Below the pieces are notes generated by a model that saw nothing but the letters and a program-made list of their open reading frames with translations, had not been told where the DNA came from and searched no databases. 64,000 nt of DNA from Mesostigma viride (taxonomy: Eukaryota; Streptophyta; Mesostigmatophyceae; Mesostigmatales; Mesostigmataceae), in NCBI GenBank assembly GCA_009746045.1, contig RPFO01000123.1:955410-1019409 (forward strand). Reading direction: 5' to 3'. The position numbers and the translations under genes are program-made. This document shows, piece by piece, positions 13,010-22,998 of the stretch; position 1 is the first letter of the stretch, and every line of letters begins with the position of its first letter.

Positions 13010-13205
13010 GTTTAGGGTTGTGATGGTTGGATGGTTGGGGGCTGCAGCTAGCGTGCGTGGATAAATAGTGGTTGGATGGTGAGGATTTGCTGCCATGTGT
13101 GCATGGATGGTGGTGGGATGGTGGGGGGTTGCAGCCATGCATGCGTGGATGGTGGTGGGATGGTGGGGGGTGCAGCCATGCGTGCATGGATGGTGGTTGC
13201 AACTG
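13010..13205. repeat. minisatellite, orientation 1 (GGTTGCAGCCATGCATGCGT type)
   Basis: About four imperfect units of about 48 bp contain GGATGGTGGTGGGATGGTGG, GGGTTGCAGCCATG and CGTGCATGGATGG. It is the reverse complement of the larger array at 13735-14265. Confidence 0.85.
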
Positions 13206-13254
13206 CCCATTGTTCATGATCCAAGAAATTTACGGCTAGACTATGCGAAGTTGA

Positions 13255-13490
13255 ATTGAATTATTTAAATTGAATAGAATTGAATTGAACTGAACTGACT
13301 TGAATTGACTTGAATTGAATTGACTTGAATTGAATTGACTTGAATTGAATTGAATTGAATTGAATTGAATTGAATTGAATTGAATTGAATTGAATTGAAT
13401 TGAATTGAATTGAATTGAATTGAATTGAATTGAATTGAATTGAATTGAATTGAATTGAATTGAATTGAATTGAATTGAATTGATTGAATT
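13255..13490. repeat. (GAATT)n pentanucleotide microsatellite
   Basis: A long GAATT/TTGAA tract, perfect over much of about 13343-13483, with GACTT variants at its left edge. Confidence 0.98.
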
Positions 13491-13615
13491 GAATTGTCAA
13501 TTGAACTGTCAATTGAGTTGTCAATTGAATTGTCAATTGAGTTGTCAATTGAATTGTCAATTGAATTGTCAATTGAATTGTCAATTCAATTGTCAATTGT
13601 CAATTGTCAATTGAA
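13488..13615. repeat. TTGAATTGTCAA short tandem repeat
   Basis: Tandem copies of a 10-12-bp unit (CAATTGAATTGT and CAATTGAGTTGT forms) are derived from, and adjacent to, the GAATT tract. The unit is rich in CAATTG palindromes. Confidence 0.9.
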
Positions 13616-13734
13616 CTAAATTTCGTCTCATTTAATCAGTAAGCTTACTTTAATCCATTAATTATAATCCATGACTTAGAAGTATCAAGAAGTCCCTACA
13701 TCCCCACCATCAAGGACTCCCTACACCCCCATCA

Positions 13735-14265
13735 TCCAACTACCATCCACGCACGCATGGCTGCAACCCCCCACTATCAAACCATCATCCACGCACACAT
13801 GGCTGCAGCCCACCACCATCAAACAACCATTAATGCATGCATGGCAGCATCCCCCCACCATCCAACCACCATCCACGCATGCATGGCTGCACCCCCCACC
13901 ATCCAACCACCATCCACGCACACATGGCTGCAACCCCCCATCTTCCAACCACCATCCACGCACACATGGCTGCAACCCCCCACCATCAAACCACCATCGG
14001 CACGCATGCATGGCAGCAAAACCTCACCATCCAACCACCATCCACGCATGCATGGCTGAACCCCCCACAATCCAACCACCATCCACGCACAACACATGGC
14101 TGCAACCCCCCACCATCCAACCATCATCCACGCACACATGGCTGCAGCCCACCACCATCAAACAACCATTAGTGCATGCATGGCAGCAATCCCTCGCCAT
14201 CCAACCACCATCCACACACGCATTGCTGCAGCCCCCCACCATTCAAGCACCATCCACGCACATAC
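13735..14265. repeat. minisatellite, orientation 2 (inverted relative to 13010-13205)
   Basis: About 11 units of about 45-50 bp contain CCATCCACGCACGCATGGCT, GCAACCCCCCACCATCAAACC and relatives. Being inverted relative to the array at 13010-13205, with the AT-rich pentamer tract between, the whole stretch can fold on itself. Open frames of 70-150 codons on both strands result from the low-complexity unit. Confidence 0.9.
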
Positions 14266-14289
14266 GCCATCACCTCCTACAGTAATGTC

Positions 14290-15434
14290 CAACCACCATC
14301 CACAAAGCACGGGGCTTATGGATTACAAGGCATTCAGCACGCCTGAATGCATGTAAGGCATGGACCACAAAATTTGCAGATGGCATGCTGAGAAAAGTAA
14401 AATCTGATTAAAATGTAGCAATGCCGTTAATAACAGCAATAACGCCTAGAAACTGACCAGTCTTTTGCACGCTTCTTGGAACAAGGACGCCGCCACCAGG
14501 CAGGTCAGGTCGGTTTCCTGACTACGCAATATAGACTCTCTAATACAAACTTTAAAAAATAAATGAAGCACGTGCAGCAAAATCAATGTCTTCCTGGCCA
14601 GTTCTCGACAATCTTACAAGCACGCCACCGGAAACGTTAGTCAAAATAGCAAAAGCTGCGGGAAATTTGGCGAGGAAACAAAACGGCGAACAAAACGGTA
14701 AGAACATCCCGGAGATGACGCTAAAACCAAGCCATAACGGACTGTTCAAGCGCAAACAGATTGGTAGATGAGGTGCAGAAAAAGAGCCTTCCGCAGCAGG
14801 CCTGATTACCTGCCTGGCACGCGAGGAAAGCGAGTTAACCATGGCAGGCTGGAATGCGCTTCGCGCAGGCCTGCTTACTTTACCTCCGAAGGAAACCGGA
14901 AATGGCCACAAATCAAAGCTAATTCGCTTGATTCCTATTTCCTCACTTTAAACCCCTCCCTTCTGCGTCGTTCAATACCAGGAATCTTGGCTATCACTCT
15001 GGCAAGAAGCCAATCTAATATATTCATCGCGGCCAGATTTGCGAATCAGACCCCCTCGCAACCGTGGGTTAAAGAAGGGCAGCGGTCTTTCATACCTAAT
15101 GCATATTTCGTCAACAAAACATCTTTTGGAGTATCTTTCATACAGCATCGATCTCCATAACTTTTTTGCATTTCGGCCGACAAATTAGGCAAGTTTTCAT
15201 GGAACGCGCACCGCCATGGCCACCTTCGCACGTATACACTACACAGCCAGGCCCCTTTTACGTTCTGTACTTCTGTAGGTACATTACGTGTTGGGCCGGT
15301 GGTCAGCTCGTAACAAGTCAGTCAGTCTGTCTCGTGCGGAACTTCAAGTACGAAATTCGCCACCACTTTGGGCCGTATCGGTCCTTGGTAGTTACGCAAC
15401 AAACATTCGATCGGTCGCCGTGGAAAGTACCATT
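14290..15434. other. non-coding, nothing recognised
   Basis: Mixed-composition sequence up to the right inverted repeat. ORFs of up to 130 codons occur on both strands without any family motif, conserved repeat or plausible gene structure. Confidence 0.5.
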
Positions 15435-15473
15435 GTTGCGTAACTAGTTGCGTTACCGCGGGTTGGTACTGTA

Positions 15474-17690
15474 CCGTAGGCCGCGGTGCCGCACCTCGGC
15501 GCAGGTTTTTTCAGCTGTGCATGGAGAAAAAAACGTGTCTCAATCCAGGAACCCCCGTCGGTTCATGTCATGCAGCCTAGAAAACTGGAGCGATGGAGCC
15601 ACAACTAACGGGAAAGCCGCATTCAAATTCGCCTAGCCCACGGGTCACAATTGGCCGACAGGTAGATGCAGCCAGCCCCAGGCGTGTCGCAGACAGTAAT
15701 CACTACCGTAGGCCGCGGTGCCGCACCTCGGCGCAGGTTTTTTCAGCTGTGCATGGAGAAAAAAACGTGTCTCAATCCAGGAACCCCCGTCGGTTCATGT
15801 CATGCAGCCTAGAAAACTGGAGCGATGGAGCCACAACTATAAACGGGAAAGCCGCATTCAAATTCGCCTAGCCCACGGGTCACAATTGGCCGACAGGTAG
15901 ATGCAGCCAGCCCCAGGCGTGTCGCAGACAGTAATCACTACCGTAGGCCGCGGTGCCGCACCTCGGCGCAGGTTTTTTCAGCTGTGCATGGAGAAAAAAA
16001 CGTGTCTCAATCCAGGAACCCCCGTCGGTTCATGTCATGCAGCCTAGAAAACTGGAGCGATGGAGCCACAACTAACGGGAAAGCCGCATTCAAATTCGCC
16101 TAGCCCACGGGTCACAATTGGCCGACAGGTAGATGCAGCCAGCCCCAGGCGTGTCGCAGACAGTAATCACTACCGTAGGCCGCGGTGCCGCACCTCGGCG
16201 CAGGTTTTTTCAGCTGTGCATGGAGAAAAAAACGTGTCTCAATCCAGGAACCCCCGTCGGTTCATGTCATGCAGCCTAGAAAACTGGAGCGATGGAGCCA
16301 CAACTAACGGGAAAGCCGCATTCAAATTCGCCTAGCCCACGGGTCACAATTGGCCGACAGGTAGATGCAGCCAGCCCCAGGCGTGTCGCAGACAGTAATC
16401 ACTACCGTAGGCCGCGGTGCCGCACCTCGGCGCAGGTTTTTTCAGCTGTGCATGGAGAAAAAAACGTGTCTCAATCCAGGAACCCCCGTCGGTTCATGTC
16501 ATGCAGCCTAGAAAACTGGAGCGATGGAGCCACAACTAACGGGAAAGCCGCATTCAAATTCGCCTAGCCCACGGGTCACAATTGGCCGACAGGTAGATGC
16601 AGCCAGCCCCAGGCGTGTCGCAGACAGTAATCACTACCGTAGGCCGCGGTGCCGCACCTCGGCGCAGGTTTTTCAGCTGTGCATGGAGAAAAAAACGTGT
16701 CTCAATCCAGGAACCCCCGTCGGTTCATGTCATGCAGCCTAGAAAACTGGAGCGATGGAGCCACAACTAACGGGAAAGCCGCATTCAAATTCGCCTAGCC
16801 CACGGGTCACAATTGGCCGACAGGTAGATGCAGCCAGCCCCAGGCGTGTCGCAGACAGTAATCACTACCGTAGGCCGCGGTGCCGCACCTCGGCGCAGGT
16901 TTTTTCAGCTGTGCATGGAGAAAAAAACGTGTCTCAATCCAGGAACCCCCGTCGGTTCATGTCATGCAGCCTAGAAAACTGGAGCGATGGAGCCACAACT
17001 AACGGGAAAGCCGCATTCAAATTCGCCTAGCCCACGGGTCACAATTGGCCGACAGGTAGATGCAGCCAGCCCCAGGCGTGTCGCAGACAGTAATCACTAC
17101 CGTAGGCCGCGGTGCCGCACCTCGGCGCAGGTTTTTTCAGCTGTGCATGGAGAAAAAAACGTGTCTCAATCCAGGAACCCCCGTCGGTTCATGTCATGCA
17201 GCCTAGAAAACTGGAGCGATGGAGCCACAACTAACGGGAAAGCCGCATTCAAATTCGCCTAGCCCACGGGTCACAATTGGCCGACAGGTAGATGCAGCCA
17301 GCCCCAGGCGTGTCGCAGACAGTAATCACTACCGTAGGCCGCGGTGCCGCACCTCGGCGCAGGTTTTTTCAGCTGTGCATGGAGAAAAAAACGTGTCTCA
17401 ATCCAGGAACCCCCGTCGGTTCATGTCATGCAGCCTAGAAAACTGGAGCGATGGAGCCACAACTAACGGGAAAGCCGCATTCAAATTCGCCTAGCCCACG
17501 GGTCACAATTGGCCGACAGGTAGATGCAGCCAGCCCCAGGCGTGTCGCAGACAGTAATCACTACCGTAGGCCGCGGTGCCGCACCTCGGCGCAGGTTTTT
17601 TCAGCTGTGCATGGAGAAAAAAACGTGTCTCAATCCAGGAACCCCCGTCGGTTCATGTCATGCAGCCTAGAAAACTGGAGCGATGGAGAG
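15474..17690. repeat. 232-bp satellite array, block C
   Basis: About 9.6 monomers continue block B in phase after the TA-flanked element. One 235-bp form occurs near 15830, and one unit of 231 bp results from a T-run change at about 16670. The block ends mid-monomer at GCGATGGAG, where piggyBac-related sequence begins. Confidence 0.97.
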
Positions 17691-18022
17691 ATAATATATA
17701 TGGTAGCATAACAACACAAAACAGGATGCCAAATGGCATAAAATAGCAAGGGATGCCCAAATGGGCATAAAACACCATAATCATGCAATAAAACAAGAGA
17801 CCATGCCATATAACACATGCCAAGATGCCGCAAGGGGCCAAAATGTCACTAGCGCACGCGTGGTAGCGCATGACTACCCAAGGGTGTAGCTAACTGTCAA
17901 GGCTACCTGGCTATGTGCCAAACTAAGTCAGATTGTGCCTCTGGGTGCGCAGAAACTGCCTCCTACGAGGCCCTGTCAGCTGGGTGCCAGCTGCCAGCGC
18001 ACGGGTCGTGCGGCCATTGGCC
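17691..18022. other. 3' flank of the piggyBac gene with short palindromes
   Basis: Non-coding. Contains palindromes ATGCCAAATGGCAT (17726-17739) and ATGCCCAAATGGGCAT (17753-17768) in an A-rich setting, followed by the end of the transposase frame. No TTAA-flanked terminal repeat was found here, so the 3' end of the piggyBac element appears lost at the satellite junction. Confidence 0.6.
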
Positions 18023-20158
18023 TCAGCCCACGCGCGGCCAGCCGGGCTGCGGGATGACAGGGGCTGCATGGCACGCTGGCGGCGGTCGTCGCCGTCGAGG
18101 CCAGCCAGTGGCCCTGCGTGGAACACGTTCCATGCAGCACGCGCCCGCGCACAGTGCCTGGTCGCAGTCCTTGCACCAGAAGTTGGTGCGCTTGCGCTCG
18201 GGGATCGTGGCGCACACCACACACTGCGCCGCCTCCGTCCACGGGATGCGCTCGGGTACGAGGTGGGTGCCGCTGAACCGCCCGTCCAGCCCAGGCTGGT
18301 GGGCCTCCGCGATGCGGTCGATGTCCAGCCGGGCGCCATGCCACTGATTGTTCACCAGCTGCTGTGAGAGCAAGCTGAGGAACCCCACGTGGGAGAGGCA
18401 GTCAGGGCGGTTGGCGCGGGTGAGAGTCTGCAGGATGTAGGCGTTGCCGACCGCGTTGGCCAGGTGCCCCGTGGCGACCCGGTGCCACCACACCCGCGAG
18501 ACAAGGGCCTTCTGCAGGTCGTAGTTGCTGGCGAGCTGGTCAAACTTGTCCACTGCCTTGTAGCAGCTCCAGTACGCGGGAATGAGCGAGGGGGCATGCA
18601 GTGACCATGACGCGCTCGTCGCGGCCGCCATGGCGGCTGACCATCTCCAGTCCTCAAGGGGGATGCCCTTGGCCAGCACCCACACGAGCTTGCGGTCCTG
18701 CCACGCGCACAGGGTCAGCCCATCACGGTTGACAGCCCATGCGTAGTCCCCCTGGACTGGCCTGCGGGGCATGCGGCGCTTGACCTCGGCGACGGGGATG
18801 CCACGGCGGTTGGGGAGCACCGTGCCCACCACACGGTGGCCCATGCGGTGGCACGTCTCAATCACCTCGCGCCCGGTGTAGAACCGGTCCATGGCCATGT
18901 TGACCCCGTGTGGCAGCGTGCTGGCGAGCTCACTCACCACGTGAAAGGTATGGTTGACCTGGGGCAGCTTGTCGTACGTGTTGGCATGGTAGAGGTAGCC
19001 GGTGGGCCAGTCGTTCAGGCAATACTGCTTCACGTGGAAGGGGGCAGGCTTGCTCGGGTTGAAGCACCTTATCGGGCACAGCTTGTGCCTGCTGGATGCG
19101 ATGCTCCTCTCGTCGATGGCGGCCGCGCTGCCTGGGATGAAGTACTTCTTGTAGGCCACGTTCAAGATGTCCTCCAGCCACAAGAACTGCCACAGTCGCC
19201 ACTCGCGTGTCTGCGTGTTGGCGGGGCGCTGGGCAGAGTCCCGGAAGTGTAGGAAGCGTGTAATTTGCTGAAAGCGCTGAAAGGGCATCACGTGCTGCAG
19301 GTTAGCAGCATGAGCAGCACCAAGTGGCTGGCCAGAAAAATAATCAGACCGGGCAGGCATGGCCACGAGTGACATGGTCAAGAGGAGGCCCAGCCACTTG
19401 CCCAGCTCGTTCATGGAAAGAGGCGACCACTCCCGTGCCCCAGCAGATGCCGTGCGCTGCTTCTCCTCGGCATAGCGGTTTGTCTCCTTGACAATCCGCT
19501 CCAGCACGGGGCCAGGCTGCCAAAACAGCAAGAATAGCTCGAGAGGAGAAAACCTGTAAGGAACCCCCGGGATGTTCTGATACATCGCCTTGCGCTCACC
19601 GTCAACCGGCTCAGAATGCCGCGGGCGGGGAAGTGTTGCAGGATCCGGCGTGCCAGTGCCGAACACCCACCCATCGTCGCCATCGTCGCCACCATCGGGA
19701 GCATCGTCCCCCGCCTCCTCCGCCTCAGCATCGCTGTCAACGAGCTCGGGAACGACGTCGTCATCGACAGAAGAGTCGCTGGCCTCGGAGTCGGGTTGAT
19801 CCGGAGGGGGCAGCCGCTGCAGACGCCTCCTTGCAGCAGGCGCGATGGCTGGAGTCTTCCTCGGGTTGCCTGCACGACGCTTGGCACGTTTCTTGACCGG
19901 GGAAGTGGAGATATCCTCGCTATCCCCCTCGTCATCCGCCTCGGGCTCCGATGCCGGCTCCGAGGCATCTGGACCGTCACCTGCGCTCCCACCTTCCTGC
20001 CCATCGCTGCCTGCATCCCCTTCCTCCTCTACCTCGTCTTCCGCAGGCCTAGAGGTCTCTCCTACCTTCCTGAACTGAAAAATCTGCTCTTTTGTCAACT
20101 TATATTTGCATGGATCGTCGACAAATTTGCACCATCCGTGATTCTTATCGCGTGTCAC
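18023..20158 (-). CDS. piggyBac-family transposase
   Basis: Open frame of about 711 residues. PiggyBac transposases catalyse cut-and-paste transposition into TTAA. An acidic, low-complexity N-terminus (about 40-190) precedes the DDE_Tnp_1_7-type core, with FSPLELFLLFW and NELGKWLGLLL landmarks. The expected acidic residues are present: IDER (D about 348), MDRFYTG (D about 423) and AVDKFDQ (D about 537 and 540). The C-terminus has a cysteine-rich domain (CVVC ... CKDC ... CAGACC), as in the piggyBac PHD-like domain. No in-frame ATG is found at the 5' end. The listed start is GTG and the frame is open for only a few more codons upstream, so an upstream exon or a different start is likely. Length and motifs suggest a potentially functional protein. 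The 5' element end at 20614-20628 matches the non-autonomous elements at 32240 and 38395. Confidence 0.9.
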   Translation of the reverse strand: MTRDKNHGWCKFVDDPCKYKLTKEQIFQFRKVGETSRPAEDEVEEEGDAGSDGQEGGSAGDGPDASEPASEPEADDEGDSEDISTSPVKKRAKRRAGNPRKTPAIAPAARRRLQRLPPPDQPDSEASDSSVDDDVVPELVDSDAEAEEAGDDAPDGGDDGDDGWVFGTGTPDPATLPRPRHSEPVDGERKAMYQNIPGVPYRFSPLELFLLFWQPGPVLERIVKETNRYAEEKQRTASAGAREWSPLSMNELGKWLGLLLTMSLVAMPARSDYFSGQPLGAAHAANLQHVMPFQRFQQITRFLHFRDSAQRPANTQTREWRLWQFLWLEDILNVAYKKYFIPGSAAAIDERSIASSRHKLCPIRCFNPSKPAPFHVKQYCLNDWPTGYLYHANTYDKLPQVNHTFHVVSELASTLPHGVNMAMDRFYTGREVIETCHRMGHRVVGTVLPNRRGIPVAEVKRRMPRRPVQGDYAWAVNRDGLTLCAWQDRKLVWVLAKGIPLEDWRWSAAMAAATSASWSLHAPSLIPAYWSCYKAVDKFDQLASNYDLQKALVSRVWWHRVATGHLANAVGNAYILQTLTRANRPDCLSHVGFLSLLSQQLVNNQWHGARLDIDRIAEAHQPGLDGRFSGTHLVPERIPWTEAAQCVVCATIPERKRTNFWCKDCDQALCAGACCMERVPRRATGWPRRRRPPPACHAAPVIPQPGWPRVG

Positions 20159-20613
20159 CTCCGCTACATGGCCGTCTATAGACGATAATGCGCATGATTC
20201 TCACCATATTCTTGCACTGCCCACGGCTCTCCGAAGAAGGCCGGAGGCACTGCCACCTTAAATCCAAGTTTCAGTCGAAATGTGGCCAGCAGCTGGCCAG
20301 TAGGCGACGCCATGTCTGTCGAGGTCAAACGTCGTTTCGTCGTCGTGCACGTCTTTTTGCAAAAAACGCAGATTTTTTTCCCGCCGAAAGTACCCCAGGA
20401 CCAGGGTACCCCCCTGGGTTTGCCAGATCAGTACTCCCTGGCCAAGTGTCCAAAGTACGGTCTGAAGTGCTCTACGGAAAGCTGAGATCTAGATCTTTCA
20501 ATCCCGCCAGGTGGCACCATCAAATTATTTTTGGCGCGGCGCCTGCAAGGCGCACAAACTCAGTCCGTTAGAGTGGCGCGAGTTCAACTGGTACCACTAA
20601 AACGGACTCAGTA
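20159..20613. other. 5' flank of the piggyBac gene
   Basis: Non-coding between the transposase start and the TTAA end. No clear promoter or repeat is seen. Confidence 0.4.
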
Positions 20614-20628
20614 CCATTTAAGGGTTAA
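20614..20628. repeat. piggyBac terminal repeat and TTAA site
   Basis: CCATTTAAGGG followed by TTAA. In inverted form it reads CCCTTAAATGG, one mismatch from the CCCCTAAATGG ends of the 1699-bp elements. This marks the 5' end of the autonomous-type element. Confidence 0.7.
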
Positions 20629-20748
20629 AAAAGAGAGTTTACTTAAAAAAGAGAGTTTAGCCAAGCCATGCCTATAATGGGTTCCGGCCACGAGGTAGCC
20701 ATGGCTGTCGGAGCTCATAACTTTCACGTTTGAGCACCGAGATTAGCC

Positions 20749-21287
20749 GTGAATATCACAATCGCTTCGTCTTTCTACGACGCACATGCTGATATTATTT
20801 TCCGACGCTATTACGCAATATATGGCGAATTACAAACGCGCCTCGACGCAACGCAGCCTGGCGGCTGCGCTGACGGCACTGAAAATACGTCTGCAGCTCC
20901 GGCTGCAGCTTCGCCATCAGGTCCGGCAGGCGGCGATGACACTAGTCGTGCACTGGTGGTCGTCCAGCAACCTCCCGGGCTTAACGCCTCGCCATCTGCA
21001 TCGCCTGACCCCAAGCGCACCCGCTCAGCCGACAAAACAGGAGGGTCTTCACGCCCCTCAGAACCGAGCTTTCGGCCCCGGCCTTTCAAGGTCGAAGATG
21101 ACGACTGGGCCAACCCGTCTCCGACCGATGCTATGCGCTGCATCTTCTTCGGGGATCACGCTTCGCTTTACGACCTGTGCCTCCATCTCCACGACATCAA
21201 TCGCCTCCTCTGCTCGGACGGCAGCCGCTGGCCCAACATCTACCAGCTGTTCGGCTGCCCCCGCCGCCCCCATCTCCATGGCACGCC
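20749..21287 (+). pseudogene. L1-like retrotransposon ORF1, 5' part
   Basis: A frame with a low-complexity Ala/Pro/Ser N-terminus is followed by WANPSPTDAMRCIFFGD, LYDLCLHLHDINRLL and SRWPNIYQLFG. These resemble, from memory, the N-terminal half of ORF1 proteins encoded by L1-type non-LTR elements in green algae. The frame is cut at 21287 by the giant TIR transposon. One frame further on, the terminal SPWHA of this part joins the reading frame that resumes at 53032 (ILNSLLQRSDGEIWAPS). A small frameshift in the CCCCCGCCGCCCCC stretch just before the cut is implied. The start (GTG as listed) is uncertain. Confidence 0.7.
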
Positions 21288-21351
21288 GGGTGGTCCCACG
21301 CGGAATGGGGTAGATTTTTGCAAGAAAAAAACGCTAATTTCAATCGTCCGA
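21288..21351 (+). repeat. left terminal inverted repeat of the giant transposon
   Basis: Begins GGGTGGTCCCACGCGGAATG and continues through a GCAAGAAAAAAACGCTAA segment and CAATCGTCCGA. Matched inverted at 52959-53031. The next about 100 bp contain further CGCCGAAATT-like subterminal repeats. Confidence 0.88.
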
Positions 21352-21739
21352 AAACCGGACATTGCGCCGAAATTCTTGCCGAAAATTTGGCAGCCGAGCG
21401 AATTTTTCGCCCGACGGACTTTGCGCCGAAATTTTTGTCTGCCGTGCTTCGAACTCAACCGACTCCTGCTGTTGCGTGCACTTTGTCCGATGCCTGCAGG
21501 CCACGCACGAATTTTGCGACCGAAATATGACGACTAGACAAGTTTATCGACGACCTACATCGATCTATTGCCACTTTTGAAGTCCTTGGCTTGCTAGCAG
21601 CTTTTGATTATCAATGCCGGGAACAAAATTGCCGAAATTTTTTATTGAATCAGTACATATATGTGCACATGTCCGTAATTTTATCATTCTCAATTTTGAC
21701 ATTGACATTGTCGAGTATTTGACAACTTAGGCATTGCGC
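21352..21739. other. left subterminal region of the giant transposon
   Basis: AT/CG-alternating sequence with GCGCCGAAATTCTTGCCGAAA-type short repeats (GAATTTTTCGCCCGA, GCGCCGAAATTTTTG) that could bind transposase. No coding sequence is supported. Confidence 0.5.
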
Positions 21740-22379
21740 CTAGAAAAAGGTGCCCCATCCGTCGATGTCAAAATCGCCGAAGGAGTACACTCCCTGGTAC
21801 TGGTCTCCCCTGTAGTTGGGAGGCTCGCCTGTATACATTTTGGTGTTCCACTTGGCCCCGCCGTTCTCCGCAGCAGCCAGGAACTCCTGCTGGGCCTCGG
21901 CCCTCAGGCGCATCATTGATACATTGGGAGAGCCCGGAATTTCCGTGCTCTCCACCACCACTCTCGCCTGATTGTCAGGCACGCATTGGTAAGCAGGGTT
22001 CAAATCTGAATCGGGTGGCACCAGATCGATCATGCCATTGCCGAACGCAATGACACCTGCACCCCACTGTGCAGAAGGTCCGAGCAACTCTACATCAATT
22101 CTGATGTTTGCAGCGTGCTCATTTTTGTCGACCATCACATAGGTATGCTGAGAACCGAAAATATTGCTCTGCTCCATTTGTGACAGTGTTAAATTTCGGC
22201 AAGGTTGGCTGCTTGCAATCGACAGGAAATTGGTGACCCCGACAGCCAGACGCGCAAGGGTTATAACTGCAGGTAGAACCCAAAATTTGTCGATAAGGAG
22301 TAATGGAAGGGCACGACCACCAGTCACTAGTATTCGCTTCACCGGACACCTTTTTCAGCTTCCGGATAAAATTCAGCAA
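21740..22379 (-). CDS. unrecognised small protein gene of the giant transposon
   Basis: The C-terminal 200-codon frame (stop at 21740) looks protein-like: balanced composition, SQHTYVMVDKNEHAANIRID, GAGVIAFGNGMIDLVPPDSD and a Trp/Tyr-rich C-terminus. A second frame opening with ATG at 22379 (MLNFIRKLKKVSGEANTSD) overlaps it one frame over. The gene may start there with a frameshift or a small intron near 22200-22340. I do not recognise a family. It lies between the left TIR and the transposase gene, on the transposase strand. There is no signal peptide; a hydrophobic stretch in the listed N-terminus (LPLLLIDKFWVLPAVITLA) may simply be out-of-frame sequence. Confidence 0.45.
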
Positions 22380-22497
22380 GAGCAGCGGCGATTAGATACT
22401 AAATATTGCGTTATTGGTTCGTACCGTACCCAGACAAAAATTGTACTAGTGACGCAATTGTACTAGGCGGAATGACAACTGCGCCCGGCAAATAAGT

Positions 22498-22711
22498 ATT
22501 TATTGCTCCAACCCCACAAAAACTTGTTCCGGAGCTGTTCGAAGCGAAGAGCAATGGAAGGGATCGGACCCGAGCCAGATTTGAGTGCGGAACATGATGG
22601 CTGGCCTACCTCACTCCGAACATTAAGGTGGACCCGGGTTCGAATCCTGTCAGTGCTATTCGCTTCGAACAGTTCCGGAACGATTTTTTTTGTGGGGGTG
22701 GAGCAATAAAT
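22498..22711. mobile_element. 214-bp hairpin MITE with a tRNA-like core
   Basis: Arms of about 54 bp start ATTTATTGCTCCA and share CGTTCCGGAGCTGTTCGAAGC-like sequence in inverted orientation at both ends. No convincing TSD is visible. The loop contains a B-box GGGTTCGAATCC and a pair AGCAATG / CAGTGCT that can form six of seven acceptor-stem pairs (22550-22556 with 22651-22657). The 109-nt spacing is too long for an ordinary tRNA. Confidence 0.7.
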
Positions 22712-22998
22712 TCTCGACATGCAGAAACAAATGTCGAATAGATTGTGCAAAAAAATATCGAAATCCTTATCATTATTTAAATATACAGCATAAAATTATG
22801 TTGCAGTAAAAAATAACTGTTAATTGAAGGCCGCAAAAAATTATCAACTACCCTTAAACTTGACCACAGAAAGATCTCGAAAAATATATACAATATATGC
22901 GGCCACCTTTTTACACCCTACTGAAGCCCCACTCTAAAGATATAATACGAGCCGAAACTAGGGCGTCGTCTACCCGCAGCGAGACCCCAATTTCTTGT
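22712..22998. other. AT-rich 3' flank of the transposase gene
   Basis: Mostly A/T with no coding signal. Includes the likely 3' untranslated region of the transposase gene. Confidence 0.4.

Larger units (their letters stand above)
10207..15471. mobile_element. 5.27-kb TA-flanked TIR element (Tc1/mariner type), no transposase seen
   Basis: Perfect 37-bp terminal inverted repeats begin CAGTACCAACCCGCGGTAAC (10207-10243, inverted at 15435-15471). The element is flanked by TA at 10205-10206 and 15472-15473. Removing it with one TA restores the satellite consensus (ATCAC-TA-CCGTAGG), so insertion is well supported. A TA duplication and a CAGT start are typical of the Tc1/mariner superfamily; that assignment is by inference. 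No DDE/DDD transposase frame is visible. The interior is a collection of tandem and inverted repeats plus a relic of the piggyBac-type element also found at 32240 and 38395. Probably a large non-autonomous element. Confidence 0.85.

Noticed and set aside
13005-13020. Plant/alga-type telomere repeat TTTAGGG
   Set aside because: Only two units, inside a transposable element; not a telomere or a meaningful interstitial array.
13261-13596. 111-codon ORF rich in QFNSI repeats
   Set aside because: Translation of the GAATT microsatellite.
13757-14356. ORFs of 86-150 codons rich in His/Pro/Thr on the plus strand and Gly/Trp on the minus strand
   Set aside because: Low-complexity reading of the minisatellite on both strands.
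1-17690. CRISPR-like array
   Set aside because: Whole 232-bp units are tandem copies with no unique spacers; the context is eukaryotic and there are no cas genes.
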